Below are positions 6,326 through 8,228 of a stretch of DNA of 8,228 nt, one piece after another. The translations under genes and the position numbers were made by a program. The notes below the pieces were generated by a model, which was given only the letters and a program-made list of their open reading frames with translations, had not been told where the DNA came from and did not search any database. The stretch lies in contig NZ_JBGGGR010000009.1 in NCBI RefSeq assembly GCF_041276565.1, positions 1 to 8,228 of the forward strand, in the 5' to 3' direction. The stretch is from Phytoplasma sp041276565 (lineage in GTDB: Bacteria; Bacillota_I; Bacilli_A; Acholeplasmatales; Acholeplasmataceae). Each line of letters starts with the position of its first letter. Positions within the stretch are counted from its first letter, which is position 1.

Positions 6326-6610
6326 TTATGAAAACATTAAATTTCTTTTTTCTACATATTCTATTTGTTTTTGAGTTTCATTGATTTTTTGTTTCAATTC
6401 TAATATAGTATTGTCTAACTGTTGTTGAAATTGAATTTGTAAGTCTATATGATATTTATAAGCAACACTCTTCATAACAGGAAACAATACAAACCAAAGT
6501 ATCCCTAAAGTCAACACACTCAAAATTGTTAAAATGACTTTAGAACCTGTCCCTAATCGACATTGAAAAAGTTTTTCTTCACTAAACATAACATTTAACA
6601 TATTGTACAT
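6326..6610 (-). CDS. Small membrane protein with C-terminal coiled coil
   Basis: I do not recognise this protein. From the ATG at 6610 it has 94 residues: a polar head with LGTGSK (19-24), one long hydrophobic segment (about 24-46) likely to cross the membrane, then a Gln/Lys/Glu-rich tail (57-90) with coiled-coil character. The frame extends to an ATG at 6655, adding 15 residues. I prefer 6610 because GAAAGG (6630-6625) lies 14 bases before it, while the upstream ATG has no ribosome-binding site and directly abuts a TATAAT (6652-6647), so it may not be in the mRNA. The gene is first in a probable two-gene unit with the protein ending at 5942, and is divergent from sodA. The tail and LGTG motif resemble that neighbour. 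Confidence 0.72.
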   Translation of the reverse strand: MYNMLNVMFSEEKLFQCRLGTGSKVILTILSVLTLGILWFVLFPVMKSVAYKYHIDLQIQFQQQLDNTILELKQKINETQKQIEYVEKRNLMFS

Positions 6611-6646
6611 TTTAATTTTGACTACCTTTCTTTTAATATTTTTTAT

Positions 6647-6652
6647 ATTATA
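6647..6652 (-). promoter_or_regulatory. Possible -10 box of the coiled-coil gene pair
   Basis: The minus strand reads a perfect TATAAT here, with no good -35 at 16-18 bases. Transcription starting near 6640 would place the GAAAGG and the ATG at 6610 in a leader of about 30 bases and exclude the ATG at 6655. TATAAT is frequent by chance in such DNA, so support is modest. Confidence 0.35.
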
Positions 6653-6794
6653 CATTATTTTAATTATTTTAATTTAAAAAAATATCTATAAAATGAAATT
6701 ATTTATAATAATTTGGTTCTATTATATATATAAAGATGTTATATTATAAAAAAACAAAACAACAAGTTTTAACATTAAATTTAGTAAATATAAA

Positions 6795-6803
6795 TGATAT
6801 AAT
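6795..6803 (+). promoter_or_regulatory. sodA-nusB promoter, extended -10
   Basis: The plus strand reads TGATATAAT, a perfect TATAAT with the TGn extension. No good -35 box lies at 16-18 bases. The predicted start is near 6810, with a leader of about 70 bases. No metal-regulator or peroxide-regulator operator could be recognised. Confidence 0.5.
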
Positions 6804-6880
6804 AACAAGTAGTAATTTTTTCTTTTCTAATAAAAATTAATAATTTTTTTATAAAAATCAAAAGGAAATGTTTATTAATT

Positions 6881-7519
6881 ATGAATGATTTTTTTAAATT
6901 ACCTAAACTGAATTATCAATATACAGCTTTAGAACCTTTTATAGATGCTAAAACAATGGAAATACACCATACTAAACATCATCAAAATTATATAAATAAT
7001 TTGAATGTAGCTTTAGAAAAAAATAAAATTCATCAAAATGAAATTCAAAGTATAGAATATTTATTAAAAAACATCAATTCTTTACCAGAAACAATAAGAG
7101 AAACAGTTAAAAACAACGGAGGAGGACATTTTAATCATTCTTTTTTCTGGGAAACATTGAAATTAAATGATAATTATAACGAAAATTATCAAATACACGA
7201 ATTAATTCAAAAATTTTTTGGAAATGTAGAAAATTTTAAAGATCAATTTTCTTTAAAGGCTCAAACTCTATTTGGTAGTGGTTGGACATGGCTTATTTAT
7301 GATTTTGAAAATAATCTCAAAATTGTCAATACTCCAAACCAAAATACTGTTTTAGAAATGGGGCATCCTCTTTTAGGATTAGATGTTTGGGAACATGCTT
7401 ATTATTTAAATTATCAAAACAGACGTAAAGATTATATAGAAGCTTTTTATAATGTTATCAGTTGGTCACAAGTAGAAAATAATTTCAAAAAAATACTCGA
7501 TTCAAAATTGCGTAAATAA
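6881..7519 (+). CDS. sodA: Superoxide dismutase, Mn-type
   Basis: SodA converts superoxide to oxygen and hydrogen peroxide in the cytoplasm. The 212 residues fit the Fe/Mn SOD family. The metal ligands are His29 (in MEIHHTKHH), His86 (in GGGHFNHSFFW), Asp168 and His172 (in LDVWEHAYYLNY). Gly82 and Gln154 occupy the positions that in E. coli distinguish Mn-SOD (Gly77, Gln146) from Fe-SOD, so I read it as Mn-type, though cambialistic use cannot be excluded. There is no signal peptide. AAAGGA (6861-6866) lies 14 bases before the ATG; the ATG at 6868 is in another frame and stops at once. An extended -10 promoter lies upstream, and nusB follows after 8 bases. In a sap- and insect-dwelling organism the enzyme would plausibly counter host oxidative bursts (inference). 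Confidence 0.98.
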   Translation: MNDFFKLPKLNYQYTALEPFIDAKTMEIHHTKHHQNYINNLNVALEKNKIHQNEIQSIEYLLKNINSLPETIRETVKNNGGGHFNHSFFWETLKLNDNYNENYQIHELIQKFFGNVENFKDQFSLKAQTLFGSGWTWLIYDFENNLKIVNTPNQNTVLEMGHPLLGLDVWEHAYYLNYQNRRKDYIEAFYNVISWSQVENNFKKILDSKLRK

Positions 7520-7527
7520 TTTTTATT

Positions 7528-7935
7528 ATGTTACCGAAACAAATAAGAAAAATAAGAGCTTCAATTATAACTGATTTATATAAATACGATTTTTACCAAG
7601 ATAATTCTTTTAATTATATCGAAGAACAAATTACAAACAATAATATCTTAAAATATATTATTAAAAATATCAATTTAGTAGATACTATTATTAAAAAAAA
7701 TCTATACAATTATGAAATCAATAGATTAAATAAAGTAGATAAAGCTATCATTCGTCTAGCTACTTTAGAACTTTTAGAAAAACAAAATTCTCATAAAATA
7801 ATTATTAATGAAGCTATCGAATTAACCAAAGAATATTCTAATTTAGATGATAGCAAACAATATAAATTTAATAATAAGATTTTACAATTAATTTTTGAAG
7901 ATATTCAAAATAACGAATACAAAATAGAAAAATAA
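7528..7935 (+). CDS. nusB: Transcription antitermination factor NusB
   Basis: NusB with S10 (NusE) binds boxA in rRNA leaders and supports antitermination and rRNA transcription. This 135-residue, all-helical protein shows the family's C-terminal signatures: RLNKVDKAIIRLATLELL (66-83), matching the R(L/I)..VD.AILRLA motif, and INEAIELTKEYS (93-104), matching NEAIELAK. KFNNKIL follows, in place of KFVNGVL. The N-terminus MLPKQIRKIRASIITDLYKY fits the usual R..AR..AL..LY pattern only loosely, so the protein is diverged. The ATG comes 8 bases after the sodA stop with no Shine-Dalgarno between, which suggests translational coupling to sodA. Pairing with sodA is not the usual nusB context known to me. 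The stop codon is inside the hairpin that ends the unit. Confidence 0.94.
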   Translation: MLPKQIRKIRASIITDLYKYDFYQDNSFNYIEEQITNNNILKYIIKNINLVDTIIKKNLYNYEINRLNKVDKAIIRLATLELLEKQNSHKIIINEAIELTKEYSNLDDSKQYKFNNKILQLIFEDIQNNEYKIEK

Positions 7936-7956
7936 AATTTTGTTATTTTTCTATTT
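7922..7956. terminator. A+T hairpin between convergent genes
   Basis: AAATAGAAAAATAA (7922-7935) and its exact complement (7943-7956) form a perfect 14-bp stem with a 7-base loop. It contains the nusB stop codon on the plus strand and the end of the opposing gene (stop at 7951-7953). Only one G-C pair is present and no extra U-run follows, but each 3' arm is itself T-rich. It is best read as a weak bidirectional terminator. Confidence 0.5.
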
Positions 7957-8145
7957 ACTTAAAGAATAAGAATCATATAAAAAAACAATTAACTGATATA
8001 AAGCATATAAAGGCCCTATCGTAAAAATGATAATCAAAATAATAAGAAAAATTTTTTGACTTAGTGAATTATTTTTTTTCTTATTTTCGAAAATAATCTT
8101 ATCTTTTTTATTTTTATTTTTGTTGTTATTTATTTTTTTACTCAT
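7951..8145 (-). CDS. Lysine-rich single-helix membrane protein
   Basis: I do not recognise this 64-residue protein. A very basic Lys/Asn-rich head (about 1-28) is followed by one strong hydrophobic segment (about 31-54) and a short polar tail ending SYSLSK. By the positive-inside rule the head would be cytoplasmic. The size and single helix recall SecE, but the SecE sequence signature is not visible, so I do not assign it. The ATG at 8145 has GAAGGA 14 bases upstream. A TTG at 8154, in frame and 5 bases from the same site, would add three residues and is a real alternative. An extended -10 promoter lies upstream. The gene converges on nusB and shares its hairpin terminator. Clear promoter and ribosome-binding signals make a real gene probable. 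Confidence 0.68.
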   Translation of the reverse strand: MSKKINNNKNKNKKDKIIFENKKKNNSLSQKIFLIILIIIFTIGPLYALYQLIVFLYDSYSLSK

Positions 8146-8159
8146 GGATAACAAAATTT

Positions 8160-8165
8160 TCCTTC
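8160..8165 (-). promoter_or_regulatory. Shine-Dalgarno with two possible starts
   Basis: The minus strand reads GAAGGA, 5 bases before a TTG (8154) and 14 bases before an in-frame ATG (8145). Spacing alone favours TTG or is neutral; codon preference favours ATG, and 13-14-base spacing also occurs at lon and sodA in this window. Confidence 0.5.
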
Positions 8166-8204
8166 GAATTTTAAATTATTTTAAAAATAATAAATACACA
8201 AATA

Positions 8205-8213
8205 AGTATATCA
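8205..8213 (-). promoter_or_regulatory. Extended -10 promoter of the small membrane protein gene
   Basis: The minus strand reads TGATATACT: TATACT with the TGn extension. The -35 region lies at or beyond the window edge. Transcription would start near 8198, about 50 bases before the gene. Confidence 0.45.
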
Positions 8214-8228
8214 TATCGAAATATAAAT

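Noticed and set aside
6611..6655. Longer N-terminus starting at 6655 for the coiled-coil protein
   Set aside because: The ATG abuts a TATAAT and has no ribosome-binding site, whereas GAAAGG precedes the ATG at 6610. It remains possible.
7951..8145. SecE for the small single-helix protein
   Set aside because: Size and topology fit, but the conserved SecE sequence around the amphipathic helix is not visible, so the name would be a guess.

Overview
The window is strongly A+T-rich, mostly small Mollicutes-type genes with tight spacing. Long frames such as lon and tig contain no in-frame TGA, and tryptophan is written TGG, so the standard bacterial code applies rather than the Mycoplasma code. 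Together with the gene set (Lon, trigger factor, a Mn-type SodA and NusB, plus small lysine/asparagine-rich membrane proteins), this best fits an Acholeplasmataceae member, most likely a 'Candidatus Phytoplasma' chromosome. The organism call is an inference from composition and content, not from a database match.

Layout. Positions 1-1079 (minus strand, read right to left) hold rpsU, a hairpin terminator, ybeY and the 5' part of era, which runs off the left edge. All three products act at the 3' end of 16S rRNA or the 30S platform. Positions 1258-5317 (minus strand) form a proteostasis operon: tig, lon, then a two-helix membrane protein whose ribosome-binding site directly follows the lon stop. 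A good promoter and an A+T hairpin precede tig. Positions 5318-5941 form a 624-bp stretch with no convincing gene. It holds the tig promoter and leader, a 60-bp imperfect inverted repeat and one doubtful 35-codon frame. Positions 5942-6610 (minus strand) hold two small proteins, each with membrane helices followed by a Gln/Lys/Glu-rich coiled coil; they may be diverged paralogues. Positions 6881-7935 (plus strand) hold sodA and nusB, 8 bases apart. They end at an A+T hairpin that also ends a convergent gene for a small lysine-rich single-helix protein (7951-8145).

The main points for a second look are: a YbeY whose third metal-binding histidine is replaced by aspartate; a 43-residue acidic N-terminal extension on Lon; the possible paralogue pair of membrane/coiled-coil proteins; recurring extended -10 (TGn) promoters; two classes of Shine-Dalgarno spacing; and the tig leader hairpin. 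No tRNA, rRNA, CRISPR array, insertion sequence or complete mobile element was seen. The conserved genes are ordinary housekeeping genes, and no clearly new multi-gene system is evident.
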